A DNA stretch of 64,000 bases from Microcosmobacter sp040493455. GTDB lineage: Bacteria > Bacteroidota > Bacteroidia > Flavobacteriales > Flavobacteriaceae. Shown here in pieces: positions 8,480 through 17,036 of this stretch. The notes beneath the pieces were generated by a model. It was not told the DNA's origin. It searched no databases and saw nothing but the letters and a program-made list of their open reading frames with translations. Location: the NCBI RefSeq assembly GCF_040493455.1, contig NZ_JANFDA010000001.1, positions 1 to 64,000 on the forward strand. The letters run 5' to 3'. A program made the translations under genes and the position numbers. Positions within the stretch are counted from its first letter, which is position 1, and each line of letters begins with the position of its first letter.

Positions 8480-9724
8480 TTATTCTTCTCTTAATGCATC
8501 AATTGGTTTTACACTTGTGGCTTTAAATGCCGGAATGAGCCCTATTAGGGTTCCTAATGTGACGAGTATTAGCATCGCTGCAAATACAACGCCTATGGAG
8601 ACAGAAGCATTTACTAGTGTAGCATCGTCTCCTTGTCCAAATGCCGAGTCCATCGCTATTAATATCCATCCTCCTGTGATAATTCCTAAAACTCCTGAAA
8701 TCATTGTTAAGAATACTGCTTCTACAACAATCTGTCTTTTGATTTCAAACGGTGTTGCTCCCAAAGCTCGTCTTACGCCTATCTCTTTGGTTCTTTCCTT
8801 AACAGCAATCAATAGAATGGCTCCAATAGCCACTACTCCTGCAATCAGTGTTGCTATTCCAACAAACCAGGTTAAGAATTGCATTCCTACTAAAAATCCT
8901 GTCACTTTAGCAAATTCTTTTCCAAGGTTAAAACTACCAAAGGCTCTGTTATCTTTTGGGTGAATTTTATTAAGGTTTCTTAATAATAACTTTGCATCTA
9001 GTTCTATTTGCTTGATATTATATTCTGGCTTACCAGTAACCATAATCCATCCTATTTCATCACCTTGGTTATAGATTTGTTGGAAGGTTGTAAACGGAAT
9101 ATGGATGTCCGATCCTGGCCCCATGTTTACATTACCTTCTTCAAACACACCAATGACAGTGAAATTCATACCATTGATTCGGATCAATTCTCCGACTGGT
9201 TGTACATCTTTTTCAAATAGTTGTTTGTATATATCTTCTGAAATGACCGCAACTTTTTTGAGATCGTCGATGTCATTCTGATTTATGAATCTTCCGTAAA
9301 TGAGTTTCTTTTTCTGAACGGCATCAAGTAATGGATAATCTCCTGCTACATTGAAGGTGCCTGACAAGAAATTGCGAATTACCATTCCTTGTGTCTGATT
9401 TCTAGGTACTACAAACTCAATTCCGTCAACATTTTGCTCAACTACCCTAACATCTGATAAGGATAGTCTTACTCTGCGTCCTTCTTGAAATCCTTTGAAT
9501 GGTTTGCTTGTGCTTTGCCCCCAAATAAATACACTGTTAGTTGCAAAGTTTCCGAATAGTCTGTTGAAAGAATTCTCCATCCCTCTAGCAGAGCCCAATA
9601 ATCCTATCAATAATAAAATTCCCCACCAGACTCCAATCATGGTAATGACAGTTCTGAGCTTATTTTTGCTCATACTATCCCAGACTTCTTGCCATGTATC
9701 TCTGTCGAATAAAAATCTAATCAT
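8480..9724 (-). CDS. ABC transporter permease, MacB/FtsX family (second permease)
   Basis: This 414-residue protein has the MacB topology: one membrane helix near residues 20-45, a large periplasmic MacB_PCD domain (about 50-245), and three C-terminal helices forming the FtsX domain. The motif VKERTKEIGVRRALGATPFEI marks the coupling segment, and it ends KPIDALREE. The permease and ATPase are on separate polypeptides, unlike E. coli MacB, where they are fused. It follows a paralogous permease by two bases, so the transporter is probably a heterodimer. Confidence 0.92.
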   Translation of the reverse strand: MIRFLFDRDTWQEVWDSMSKNKLRTVITMIGVWWGILLLIGLLGSARGMENSFNRLFGNFATNSVFIWGQSTSKPFKGFQEGRRVRLSLSDVRVVEQNVDGIEFVVPRNQTQGMVIRNFLSGTFNVAGDYPLLDAVQKKKLIYGRFINQNDIDDLKKVAVISEDIYKQLFEKDVQPVGELIRINGMNFTVIGVFEEGNVNMGPGSDIHIPFTTFQQIYNQGDEIGWIMVTGKPEYNIKQIELDAKLLLRNLNKIHPKDNRAFGSFNLGKEFAKVTGFLVGMQFLTWFVGIATLIAGVVAIGAILLIAVKERTKEIGVRRALGATPFEIKRQIVVEAVFLTMISGVLGIITGGWILIAMDSAFGQGDDATLVNASVSIGVVFAAMLILVTLGTLIGLIPAFKATSVKPIDALREE

Positions 9725-9726
9725 GG

Positions 9727-10959
9727 TTATTCGTTTCTAAGTGCTACAATTGGTTTTATTCTTGAGGCGCGTTTTGCTGGGACATATCCTGCCAATGTTC
9801 CTGCAGCTATTAAGGTAATAGTCGCAGAAATGACTAATTGGGTACTAACTCCTGGGTCCGTAATAAAGTAATCTTTTAAACTTGGACCAATCCATTCTAT
9901 CACGCCTACTCCCATCAATAATCCTATATATCCTGCTATTGCAGTAATAATTATTGATTCTAATAAAATTATAGATACAATGGATCTTGGAGAGGCACCT
10001 AATGCTTTTCTAATACCAATCTCCTTGGTACGTTCTTTTACAATAAAGATCATGATGTTACTAATCCCTACAATACCAGCAATTAATGTTCCCAGACCAA
10101 TAATTAATATGATTATGGCTAATACATTATTCATTTGGTTAACACCTTTTGTCTGGCTTGCCATATTGAATACTCTAATAGCTCTTTGATCACTTCTCGC
10201 TACCGAAAAACGATCTTTTAATGCTCTATTGATTTCGTTACCGAATGCAATAGCTTGATCGGTACTCATGGTTGGGTTATAGGACAAGTTGATTTGATCT
10301 AAATGATCATTATTTCCATAAACTTGCTGTGCAGTTGTTACTGGCATGTAGATAATACGCTCTTCGTTGTCGTTTCCTTCATCCGAAAAAGTCCCAACTA
10401 CTTTATATTGAATGCCGCCAAGATTAATGTATTTACCCAATGGTTCTTCCCCTCTAAGGAACAGATCTTCTTCAACTAAACGACCAATAACAATAACTTT
10501 TGTCTTATTGATTAAATCATTCTGATTGATATAACGCCCTTCATTCATTAAGGTTTTTTCCAAATACTGATGATCTGGATGTACGGCTCTTATGTTGTAT
10601 GAGTTTTGTTCGTTTTTATAGGTTGCGGTAAGACCTTTGTATATTCTTGCAGTGATGTATTCTACTCTATTTCCAAAATCATCTTTTAGAAAATCGAAGT
10701 CATTATTTTTGAACTGAATGCGGCGTCCTGCTTGCATTCCTTTATGTGCCTTGGTGGTTCTACCTGCTCTAATAAACATAGCATTGGTAGCATCGTCTGC
10801 AAAGGCTTCTTTAAAGGTGTTTTTCAGTCCATTTGCTATTCCGAAAAGTATGGTAAATAGAAGAATGGCGAAGGCCACAGTAAATCCCGAGAGGATTCCT
10901 CTGGTACGATTCTTATTTATACTCTGAAATATTTCCCTCCAAAGGTCTCTATCAAACAT
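9727..10959 (-). CDS. ABC transporter permease, MacB/FtsX family (first permease)
   Basis: The 410-residue permease is a paralogue of the next gene with the same layout: N-terminal helix, MacB_PCD periplasmic domain, and three C-terminal helices containing VKERTKEIGIRKALGASPRS. It ends with KPIVALRNE. Its ATG at 10959 overlaps the end of the ATPase gene by eight bases, indicating translational coupling. The substrate cannot be read from the sequence; antibiotics, peptides, lipids or lipoproteins are all handled by relatives. Confidence 0.92.
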   Translation of the reverse strand: MFDRDLWREIFQSINKNRTRGILSGFTVAFAILLFTILFGIANGLKNTFKEAFADDATNAMFIRAGRTTKAHKGMQAGRRIQFKNNDFDFLKDDFGNRVEYITARIYKGLTATYKNEQNSYNIRAVHPDHQYLEKTLMNEGRYINQNDLINKTKVIVIGRLVEEDLFLRGEEPLGKYINLGGIQYKVVGTFSDEGNDNEERIIYMPVTTAQQVYGNNDHLDQINLSYNPTMSTDQAIAFGNEINRALKDRFSVARSDQRAIRVFNMASQTKGVNQMNNVLAIIILIIGLGTLIAGIVGISNIMIFIVKERTKEIGIRKALGASPRSIVSIILLESIIITAIAGYIGLLMGVGVIEWIGPSLKDYFITDPGVSTQLVISATITLIAAGTLAGYVPAKRASRIKPIVALRNE

Positions 10960-11653
10960 TGACTGATGCTCTTACTTGTTCTACTACTTTGTCTTCCATA
11001 ATAACGCCATCCCTTAATCGCACAATACGCTTGCACATCTGGGCAATATCTTCTTCGTGAGTTACAATTAAAATGGTTTTTCCTTCATCATTTAATTGTT
11101 GAATAAACTCCATGATTTCATAAGATGTCTTGGTGTCTAAGGCTCCTGTAGGCTCATCTGCCAATAGTAGTTTTGGGTTAGCTGCTAATGCTCTAGCAAT
11201 AGCAACTCTTTGCTTTTGACCACCAGAAAGTTCGTTAGGTAGGTGATGTGCCCAATCTGTTAAACCAACTTTACCCAAGTGAAACATTGCTTTTTCTTGC
11301 CTTGCTTTTCTTTTTAAACCTTGGTAGTATAAGGGAAGTGCAACATTTTCTAAAGCATTTTTATAGCTTATAAGATTGAAGGATTGAAAGATAAATCCTA
11401 AAAACTTATTTCTATAAACTGCTGCTTTCTTTTCGGTAAGGTTCTCAATTTTTACACCATCTAAAACATAATCGCCTTCATCTGCTTCATCAAGCATTCC
11501 TATAATATTAAGAAGCGTAGATTTCCCAGATCCAGAAGATCCCATAATGGCAACCATTTCTCCGTCTTTTACTGAGAGGTCTATCCCTTTTAATACATGT
11601 AAACTAGAATCTCCTATTGGATAGGACTTGTGAAGTTGACGAATCTCTAACAT
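10952..11653 (-). CDS. ABC transporter ATP-binding protein, MacB/LolD type
   Basis: This ATPase (233 residues) powers the two permeases. It has Walker A GSSGSGKST (about 38-46), a Q-loop (FIFQSFNLI), the signature LSGGQKQRVAIARAL, Walker B LLLADEPTGALD, and the switch His in IVTHE. The length and the LNIIGMLDEADEG segment are typical of the LolD/MacB subfamily. It is the first gene of a transcript running through the permeases, adaptor, TolC and probably tsaB. Confidence 0.93.
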   Translation of the reverse strand: MLEIRQLHKSYPIGDSSLHVLKGIDLSVKDGEMVAIMGSSGSGKSTLLNIIGMLDEADEGDYVLDGVKIENLTEKKAAVYRNKFLGFIFQSFNLISYKNALENVALPLYYQGLKRKARQEKAMFHLGKVGLTDWAHHLPNELSGGQKQRVAIARALAANPKLLLADEPTGALDTKTSYEIMEFIQQLNDEGKTILIVTHEEDIAQMCKRIVRLRDGVIMEDKVVEQVRASVNV

Positions 11654-11744
11654 CGTGTTTTAGATTGATTAGTGTGTCTTTAAAATTAATTGGCTTATCC
11701 ATTAGACTGATAAAAGCTCAAAATGTTACAGGAATCTGCAAAAA

Positions 11745-11966
11745 TTATTCCTTTTTTTCGCCTTTATAGGTTCTATAGATAATATATCCTATGGTTCCAA
11801 CTAAAATATAAGGGATAGCCATGAGGTAAATAATGCCATTATTTACACCTTCTGCTGTGGATTGTCCTTCTTCACTTTCTAAAACTGCTCTACACATTGC
11901 GCATTGCGCATTGGTATTCAGGAAGAATACTATAGAGGCTATGATAAGAAGGACCTTTTTTTTCAT
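11745..11966 (-). CDS. Small exported CxxC membrane protein in cytochrome oxidase assembly cluster
   Basis: The product is 73 residues when started at the ATG at 11966, which gives the signal peptide MKKKVLLIIASIVFFLNTNAQ; the longer upstream frame overlaps DUF420 and is not needed. The mature protein begins CAMCRAVLESEEG, a CxxC right after the cleavage site, then has one membrane helix (about 43-63) and a charged tail TYKGEKKE. The family has no assigned function that I recognise. Its place, five bases after the DUF420 gene and downstream of SCO, suggests a role in copper or disulfide handling for cytochrome oxidase; this is inference. Confidence 0.8.
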   Translation of the reverse strand: MKKKVLLIIASIVFFLNTNAQCAMCRAVLESEEGQSTAEGVNNGIIYLMAIPYILVGTIGYIIYRTYKGEKKE

Positions 11967-11971
11967 CTCAA

Positions 11972-12490
11972 TTAATAATAGGGTGAGATCATTATATATA
12001 CAATAACTCCTGTTATCGCAACATATAACCACAATGGAAATGTGATTTTTGCTATTTTCTTATGGCGTTCAAAATTATTGCTAATCGCTCTAACATAAGT
12101 AATCAATACAAAAGGAATAACACCTATTGAAAGTACAATGTGGCTAATCAGAATAAAGAGATAAATTCCTCTGTAGCTTCCTTCGTAACTTGTAGATTCA
12201 CTTGTCATGTGATACAACACATACATTACCAAGAACAATGCTGAAAGTATGATAGCAAACTTCATTAGCTTTTCGTGAACCTTTCTATTTCCTTTCTTTA
12301 TCATTACCACAGCAATGATTAATACCAAAGCAGTTATTGCATTAATGGTTGCATAGATTGGTGGCAGAAAAACTGGTAATTCCCAATCTACCTTCACTCT
12401 AAATAGTGCTGCTACTACTAATGGAATTACTATGGAAAGGACTACAATCCACTTATTATATTTCTTCTCTGCTTGTACGTTTTCTTTCAT
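11972..12490 (-). CDS. DUF420 family membrane protein (CtaM-like cytochrome oxidase assembly factor)
   Basis: This 172-residue protein has five predicted membrane helices and matches the DUF420 family, whose Gram-positive member CtaM is needed for heme-copper oxidase maturation. Conserved His occur in NRKVHEKLMK (middle) and LILISHIVLSIGV (fourth helix), as expected for the family. Its ATG overlaps the SCO stop codon (TAATG, base 12490 shared), which indicates coupled translation. Confidence 0.85.
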   Translation of the reverse strand: MKENVQAEKKYNKWIVVLSIVIPLVVAALFRVKVDWELPVFLPPIYATINAITALVLIIAVVMIKKGNRKVHEKLMKFAIILSALFLVMYVLYHMTSESTSYEGSYRGIYLFILISHIVLSIGVIPFVLITYVRAISNNFERHKKIAKITFPLWLYVAITGVIVYIMISPYY

Positions 12491-13242
12491 TATTCTTTCA
12501 ATAGTTTTGTAATGTCTTGTATGAGCATCGAAATCTCTTCTTTCTCTCCGTCTTCTTCTTGTTCTGCTCTACTTACTATGCCTTTGTAGTATATCTTCGG
12601 ATTACCAAATTCGTCTACTCTACTTCTTATGTATCCGTTTTTGTCAATAAGTGCAAAGTTTCCTGAATGTTCAAATCCACCTTCTGCTTCTGCATTTTTT
12701 CCTGCGTAGATTGTGAATCCATTGTTAGCCAAATCATAAATATCTGCTTCTTTGCCTGTCATGAAATGCCAATTTGGATTTGTAACGCCATAATTTGTGG
12801 CATACGATTTTAGTACCTCTGGAGTATCAAAATCTGGATTAATAGTGAAAGACGCGACTCCGAAATTTTCAAAGCTTTTAAATTCATCTTGCACCTCAAC
12901 CAAATTCCTACTCATTCTTGGGCAAATTGTTGGGCAGGTGGTGAAGAAAAATTCTACGACATAGACTTTTCCTAAGTAATCTTTATTAGAGATAGTTTTT
13001 CCGTCTTGGTTAGTAAAACTAAACTCAGGTACTTTTTTCTTACTACCATTTATCTCCAAGAAAGCCATATCTGATAAATTCCCTGTTTCCTCAATCTTAG
13101 TCTCTACAGTTTCACTTCGGCTTTCACTTCTGGTAATGTCATCATTTTTTACTCTATCGATGATTTTTGGGATAAAAATGATACCAAACACCAAAATAAT
13201 GAAGGCAATACCTACATATGAATATTGACTTTTTTTACTCAT
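12490..13242 (-). CDS. SCO family copper chaperone for cytochrome c oxidase
   Basis: SCO proteins deliver copper to the CuA centre of subunit II. The 250-residue product has an N-terminal membrane anchor (about 8-25), a thioredoxin fold outside the membrane with the copper-binding CxxxC in FFFTTCPTICPRM, and the matching His in GGFEHSGNFALID. A charged region separates the anchor from the domain. It overlaps the upstream degenerate SCO-like gene by eight bases and the DUF420 gene by one base. Confidence 0.93.
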   Translation of the reverse strand: MSKKSQYSYVGIAFIILVFGIIFIPKIIDRVKNDDITRSESRSETVETKIEETGNLSDMAFLEINGSKKKVPEFSFTNQDGKTISNKDYLGKVYVVEFFFTTCPTICPRMSRNLVEVQDEFKSFENFGVASFTINPDFDTPEVLKSYATNYGVTNPNWHFMTGKEADIYDLANNGFTIYAGKNAEAEGGFEHSGNFALIDKNGYIRSRVDEFGNPKIYYKGIVSRAEQEEDGEKEEISMLIQDITKLLKE

Positions 13243-13939
13243 CGCTTTTTGCTTTTATACCGCTATCTCTTCTTGAAGAGGAATCGAATTTACCTTTTCG
13301 TTTTTGCCTATACTCTGTAAATAAAATTCGTAAGTCATCACTCATCTTATTTTTGATTTCGGCGACCTCAATACAATCATAGGAATACAAACTACTAACA
13401 GGCTTGTTTTGTTCGACTTCTCTTTCTTCTCTATCGTCTAAACGACCTCTTTGATTTCTGTCTTTATCTACGATAAACACTTCATCTGTAGCAAGATGTT
13501 CATCAAGCTGATGATCGGATTTCAAGCTATTAAAGACTCTTATTATTTCATCTTCATCAATAAATCTATAATGCCAAAATCTTAAATCTTCGTAACGTTC
13601 TATTTCTTTTTTTAATGCTGAATAGTCTTCTTCAAAACCTTCGGGAGCCAGAACAATGATTTGAAACTTCTTGAAGCCTTTAAACTTATCATAAACTAAC
13701 TCTTTTAGGTTAGATGCCGCAATAGAATTGCTTATTGGTTCTTTTCCAAAAAATGCTAAAACTGTTAAATGATCTTCTAACTTAACATCTTCTGAAACTG
13801 GAATTTCTTTAACGCTATTCTTAACAATATCTAACGGCTCATAGTTATGTGTTGAAGGGTATAAAATCAACAAAAAAGCTACTGGAAGAAAGAATAAAAT
13901 TCCTAGAACAAGGTTACGAGTTGTCTTGCTTGTTTGCAT
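13235..13939 (-). CDS. SCO-like thioredoxin-fold protein lacking the copper ligands
   Basis: The 234-residue protein has an N-terminal membrane anchor (about 11-27). Its domain aligns by eye with the neighbouring SCO protein: VLAFFGKEPISNSIAASNL matches the position of EFFFTTCPTICPRMS, and DEVFIVDKDRNQRGRLDDRE matches ALIDKNGYIRSRVDEFG. Both Cys of CxxxC and the ligand His are missing, so copper transfer by the usual chemistry is not possible. The C-terminal 50 residues are basic and charged (QKRKGKFDSSSRR). A structural or scaffolding role with SCO is an inference. It begins just after the terminator that closes the subunit IV gene. Confidence 0.75.
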   Translation of the reverse strand: MQTSKTTRNLVLGILFFLPVAFLLILYPSTHNYEPLDIVKNSVKEIPVSEDVKLEDHLTVLAFFGKEPISNSIAASNLKELVYDKFKGFKKFQIIVLAPEGFEEDYSALKKEIERYEDLRFWHYRFIDEDEIIRVFNSLKSDHQLDEHLATDEVFIVDKDRNQRGRLDDREEREVEQNKPVSSLYSYDCIEVAEIKNKMSDDLRILFTEYRQKRKGKFDSSSRRDSGIKAKSDE

Positions 13940-13943
13940 AGTG

Positions 13944-13951
13944 CAAAAATA
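13944..13951 (-). promoter_or_regulatory. -7 box fused to terminator, upstream of the SCO-like gene
   Basis: On the - strand TATTTTTG lies in the T-tract of the preceding terminator and ends five bases before the ATG at 13939. If used, the mRNA would be leaderless or nearly so. No -33 TTG at normal spacing was seen. Confidence 0.35.
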
Positions 13952-13981
13952 AAAAAGGTGGTTCTAATAAACCACCTTTTT
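13951..13981 (-). terminator. Intrinsic terminator after cytochrome oxidase subunit IV
   Basis: AAAAGGTGGTT and its complement AACCACCTTTT flank a short loop and are followed on the - strand by a T-rich tract. It separates the subunit IV gene (stop at 14008) from the SCO-like gene. Confidence 0.8.
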
Positions 13982-14007
13982 AACTGTTTTATAGTAATTG
14001 AAACGTA

Positions 14008-14391
14008 TTAAAAATCGCGTTTCACATATCCGTCTTTATAAACTTCGAATACATAATCTCCTTCTTGTAATAAAATGAAGATTAAGTAGCAGATTAGGAA
14101 TACTGCTGTCCATACAACCATACGTCTTAGGCTTGCTTTTTCATCTCTCATGTGCATGAAATCCCAAGTAATATAATAAGCCTTAACGATTGTGAGGATG
14201 ATGAAAATCCAGTTAAGCCATTTCATCCCTAAAACAGGTTCCATTAAAGCTTCTGGCTTATAAATACCGAGAACAACTTCAACTGCTGTTACAATAGTTA
14301 ACAATATTAAAACTCCCCAAATCTTTTGAGTGTTTGACTTAAATTTTATTAAGCCTCTTAATATTTCTAATTTATGTGCGTCTGCTGCCAT
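14008..14391 (-). CDS. Cytochrome c oxidase subunit IV (prokaryotic type)
   Basis: This 127-residue protein has three membrane helices (about 21-42, 53-70 and 85-108) and fits the short prokaryotic subunit IV family found next to subunit III in Bacteroidota. The YYITWDFMHMRDEK segment between helices two and three is typical. It has no cofactor ligands and is thought to stabilise the oxidase. It lies 22 bases after subunit III. Confidence 0.88.
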   Translation of the reverse strand: MAADAHKLEILRGLIKFKSNTQKIWGVLILLTIVTAVEVVLGIYKPEALMEPVLGMKWLNWIFIILTIVKAYYITWDFMHMRDEKASLRRMVVWTAVFLICYLIFILLQEGDYVFEVYKDGYVKRDF

Positions 14392-14413
14392 TATACAACG
14401 ATAATTATCTTAA

Positions 14414-15391
14414 TTAAACTAAATAGAAGAATGTAAATACAAATACCCAAACCAAGTCTACAAAGTGCCAGTAAAGACCAACTTTTTCGACCATCTCATA
14501 ATGTCCTCTACGTTCGTAGGTACCAAGTATTACATTAAAGAAAATAATGATATTGATTACAACTCCAGAGAATACGTGGAATCCGTGGAAACCTGTAATA
14601 AAGAAGAAGAAATCGGCAAACAAGGATGTTCCGTATTCATTCACTTTAAGGTTAGCACCTTCTACAACAAGCTGTCCATTCTCCTTAACTTGTTTTAAAG
14701 ATTCTTCTCTAGATAGTACTGTTTTTTCACCTTCAGCAGTAAGCATTTGTGTTCTTACTAATACATTTGGATGTGACTCTAGTCCTTTAACTACTTCAGC
14801 AACAGTATAGGTTGGTAAAGTCCCTTCTTGCACAAACCACAATCCATTTTTTCTATCGTGTTCTGTCCTGTACTTTTCTTCTGCAACCACAAAATCTGAG
14901 AGCGCGACTCTATGTCCTTCAGTATCTACAAATTGTAAGATGTTACCACCTTTAGTTTGGATTGCTCCATAATCACCTTTGATGAATGTTGCCCATTCCC
15001 ATGCTTGAGAGCCTACGAATATTAAACCTCCTATAATGGTAAGGAACATATAGAATGTTACCTTAGCTTTATTCATGTGATGACCTGCATCTACGGCTAA
15101 TACCATAGTTACAGAAGACATAATCAGAATGAACGTCATAAACGCTACATAGATCATTGGTAATTCTTGTCCATGCAAAAATGGTACGTGAGTAAATACC
15201 TCATCTGCAATTGGCCATGAATCTATGAACTTAAATCTTGAGAACCCGTAAGCTGCTAAGAATCCTGAGAATGTCAATGCATCGGAGACGATGAAAAACC
15301 ACATCATCATTTTTCCATAGCTTGCATTTAGAGGCTTATTTCCTCCTCCCCATGTTTTACCTTCAGTTCCAGTAGTCACTGTAGTATCCAT
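14414..15391 (-). CDS. Cytochrome c oxidase subunit III with a large hydrophilic insertion
   Basis: Subunit III is a membrane component that supports the catalytic core. The 325 residues begin with helices at about 27-50, 78-100 and 110-130. A hydrophilic segment follows (about 139-245, including residues GNILQFVDTEGHRVALSD), then FITGFHGFHVFSGV and the final helices ending WHFVDLVWVFVFTFFYLV, the usual subunit III end. Ordinary subunit III proteins of this type are about 200 residues, so the insertion adds about 100 residues outside the membrane. A good -7/-33 promoter precedes it. Confidence 0.9.
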   Translation of the reverse strand: MDTTVTTGTEGKTWGGGNKPLNASYGKMMMWFFIVSDALTFSGFLAAYGFSRFKFIDSWPIADEVFTHVPFLHGQELPMIYVAFMTFILIMSSVTMVLAVDAGHHMNKAKVTFYMFLTIIGGLIFVGSQAWEWATFIKGDYGAIQTKGGNILQFVDTEGHRVALSDFVVAEEKYRTEHDRKNGLWFVQEGTLPTYTVAEVVKGLESHPNVLVRTQMLTAEGEKTVLSREESLKQVKENGQLVVEGANLKVNEYGTSLFADFFFFITGFHGFHVFSGVVINIIIFFNVILGTYERRGHYEMVEKVGLYWHFVDLVWVFVFTFFYLV

Positions 15392-15418
15392 ATAAAGCGT
15401 TTAGTGTTAAAATTTGCA

Positions 15419-15452
15419 CAAAAATAATCAATTTCTTGGTCTAACGAAACAA
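15419..15452 (-). promoter_or_regulatory. Promoter for the insertion-containing subunit III gene
   Basis: On the - strand a TTG (15452-15450) is followed after 23 bases by TATTTTTG (15426-15419), matching the Bacteroidota pattern. The ATG is at 15391, so the leader would be about 20 bases. Confidence 0.5.
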
Positions 15453-15504
15453 CGGACTATAAATTTTAAAGGCTCTAAATAAGCCTTCAATATTAAATCC
15501 ATTC

Positions 15505-16107
15505 CTAGTTAAAAAAAGCTATAATCTCTTCAAAATAATTAAGGAACAAAAACAAGAAAATCCATAGCATTCCAACAAAGTGCCAAAAGTTCTCTGATAA
15601 CTCTATTCCCAACATGTTTTTACTTGAGTATTTACCCATAAAATTCTTTACCAAAACAACAGTGATGGATATCAATCCTGCAACAACATGAGCAATATGT
15701 AACATCGCTATAACATAGATAAAACTTGTTGTCACTGAACTACTTGGCCCTGTGAAATGATATCCAGCATCAATTATTTGTTGAAAGCCTTTAAATTGAT
15801 TGTAGATAAAAAATATTCCTAATAAAAATGTCGCCACAAGCAACACTGATGTTAGTTCTTTTTTATCACTTTTCATCATTCGTCTTGCTAAGAAAAATGT
15901 AATACTGCTTATTATTACGGCTAAGCAACTAATTGCAAAGGCGCTTGGCAACTCAAATCCATTTATCCAATCTTCTTCCCTACTTCTTATAATTACAGCA
16001 CTGGTTAATCCTGCAAAAGACATAATTAGAGAGATAATACCAAACCATAGCATCATCTTTTTTGCTCTGTCTCTTTTTTCTTTTTCTGTACCTTGAGTTA
16101 AATCCAT
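15505..16107 (-). CDS. Cytochrome c oxidase subunit III (short form)
   Basis: The 200-residue protein has five membrane helices and ends with LSENFWHFVGMLWIFLFLFLNYF, the conserved last helix of subunit III with the WHF motif. MLHIAHVVAGLISI is the equivalent of the conserved His-containing helix. It follows heme O synthase by five bases. Two subunit III-like genes side by side are usual in Flavobacteriia; which of them joins which oxidase is not shown by the sequence. Confidence 0.9.
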   Translation of the reverse strand: MDLTQGTEKEKRDRAKKMMLWFGIISLIMSFAGLTSAVIIRSREEDWINGFELPSAFAISCLAVIISSITFFLARRMMKSDKKELTSVLLVATFLLGIFFIYNQFKGFQQIIDAGYHFTGPSSSVTTSFIYVIAMLHIAHVVAGLISITVVLVKNFMGKYSSKNMLGIELSENFWHFVGMLWIFLFLFLNYFEEIIAFFN

Positions 16108-16112
16108 AATCT

Positions 16113-17003
16113 TTATATAAATCTATCGATTACATATACAATTTGTAATAATGTAATATAGAACACACTTGCTAACATTAACTGTTTAGCAGCTTTTGAA
16201 GTTCGTTTTCTGAATAATTCGAATGCTCTATATAGCATATATAATCCTAATGCCAACACTACTAGCATTCCAACGATAGACAATGATAAGTCTCCTGTGA
16301 AACCAAAAACTGGTATAATTGACACTAAAATTGTCCAAACTGTATACATGATAATCTGAACTGCTGTCGCTTTATCTCGTTTCCCTGTAGGCAACATAAA
16401 GAAGCCTCCTTTTTCGTAATCGTCATAAAGGAACCAACCTATCGCCCAGAAATGTGGGAATTGCCAAAAAAACTGAAGTGCAAACAATACTCCTGGTTCT
16501 ATACCAAAATCATTTCGGGCTGCAACCCATCCTAGCATAAAAGGAATTGCTCCTGGAATTGCTCCTGCAAATACAGCCAATGGTGTTCTAGTCTTTAATG
16601 GTGTATAAACACTTGTATACAAAAAGATGGAGATAGCTCCATACATTGCTGTTTTTGGATTGATGATATAGAGTGTGATAATTCCAAGAATGGTAAAGCT
16701 AACTGCAATAATAAATGCTGTATTCACAGACATTCTACCTGAAGGTATGGGCCTGTTCTTGGTTCTATCCATTAAGGCATCTAGATCGCGCTCTATAATT
16801 TGGTTGTAAGCATTAGATGCGCCTACCATAAAATAGCCACCAAACGCTAACAAGACAAGTGTCCAAAACTCAACGGTAACTGCTCCAAGAAGGTAACCTG
16901 CTATGGATGAAAACACCACACTTAGCGACAACCCAATTTTGGTAATTTCCTTAAAATCTGAAATTAATGAAGTCTTTATTACTGAAGATTTTGCAGTACT
17001 CAA
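16113..17003 (-). CDS. ctaB: Protoheme IX farnesyltransferase (heme O synthase)
   Basis: This UbiA-family enzyme attaches a farnesyl group to heme B to make heme O, the precursor of heme A for the oxidase. The 296 residues show the first Asp-rich motif NAYNQIIERDLDALMDRTKN (about 65-84) and RPIPSGRMS, the second motif DDYEKGGFFMLP (about 195-206), and about nine membrane helices. It is the first gene of the cytochrome oxidase assembly block and has a well-formed promoter with an inverted repeat in the spacer. Confidence 0.95.
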   Translation of the reverse strand: MSTAKSSVIKTSLISDFKEITKIGLSLSVVFSSIAGYLLGAVTVEFWTLVLLAFGGYFMVGASNAYNQIIERDLDALMDRTKNRPIPSGRMSVNTAFIIAVSFTILGIITLYIINPKTAMYGAISIFLYTSVYTPLKTRTPLAVFAGAIPGAIPFMLGWVAARNDFGIEPGVLFALQFFWQFPHFWAIGWFLYDDYEKGGFFMLPTGKRDKATAVQIIMYTVWTILVSIIPVFGFTGDLSLSIVGMLVVLALGLYMLYRAFELFRKRTSKAAKQLMLASVFYITLLQIVYVIDRFI

Positions 17004-17036
17004 TATTACTGGAATTTAATCTGCTTTTAGCGACTG

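Noticed and set aside
11745..12032. Longer frame for the small CxxC protein
   Set aside because: It would overlap the DUF420 gene by 61 bases; the ATG at 11966 gives a proper signal peptide.
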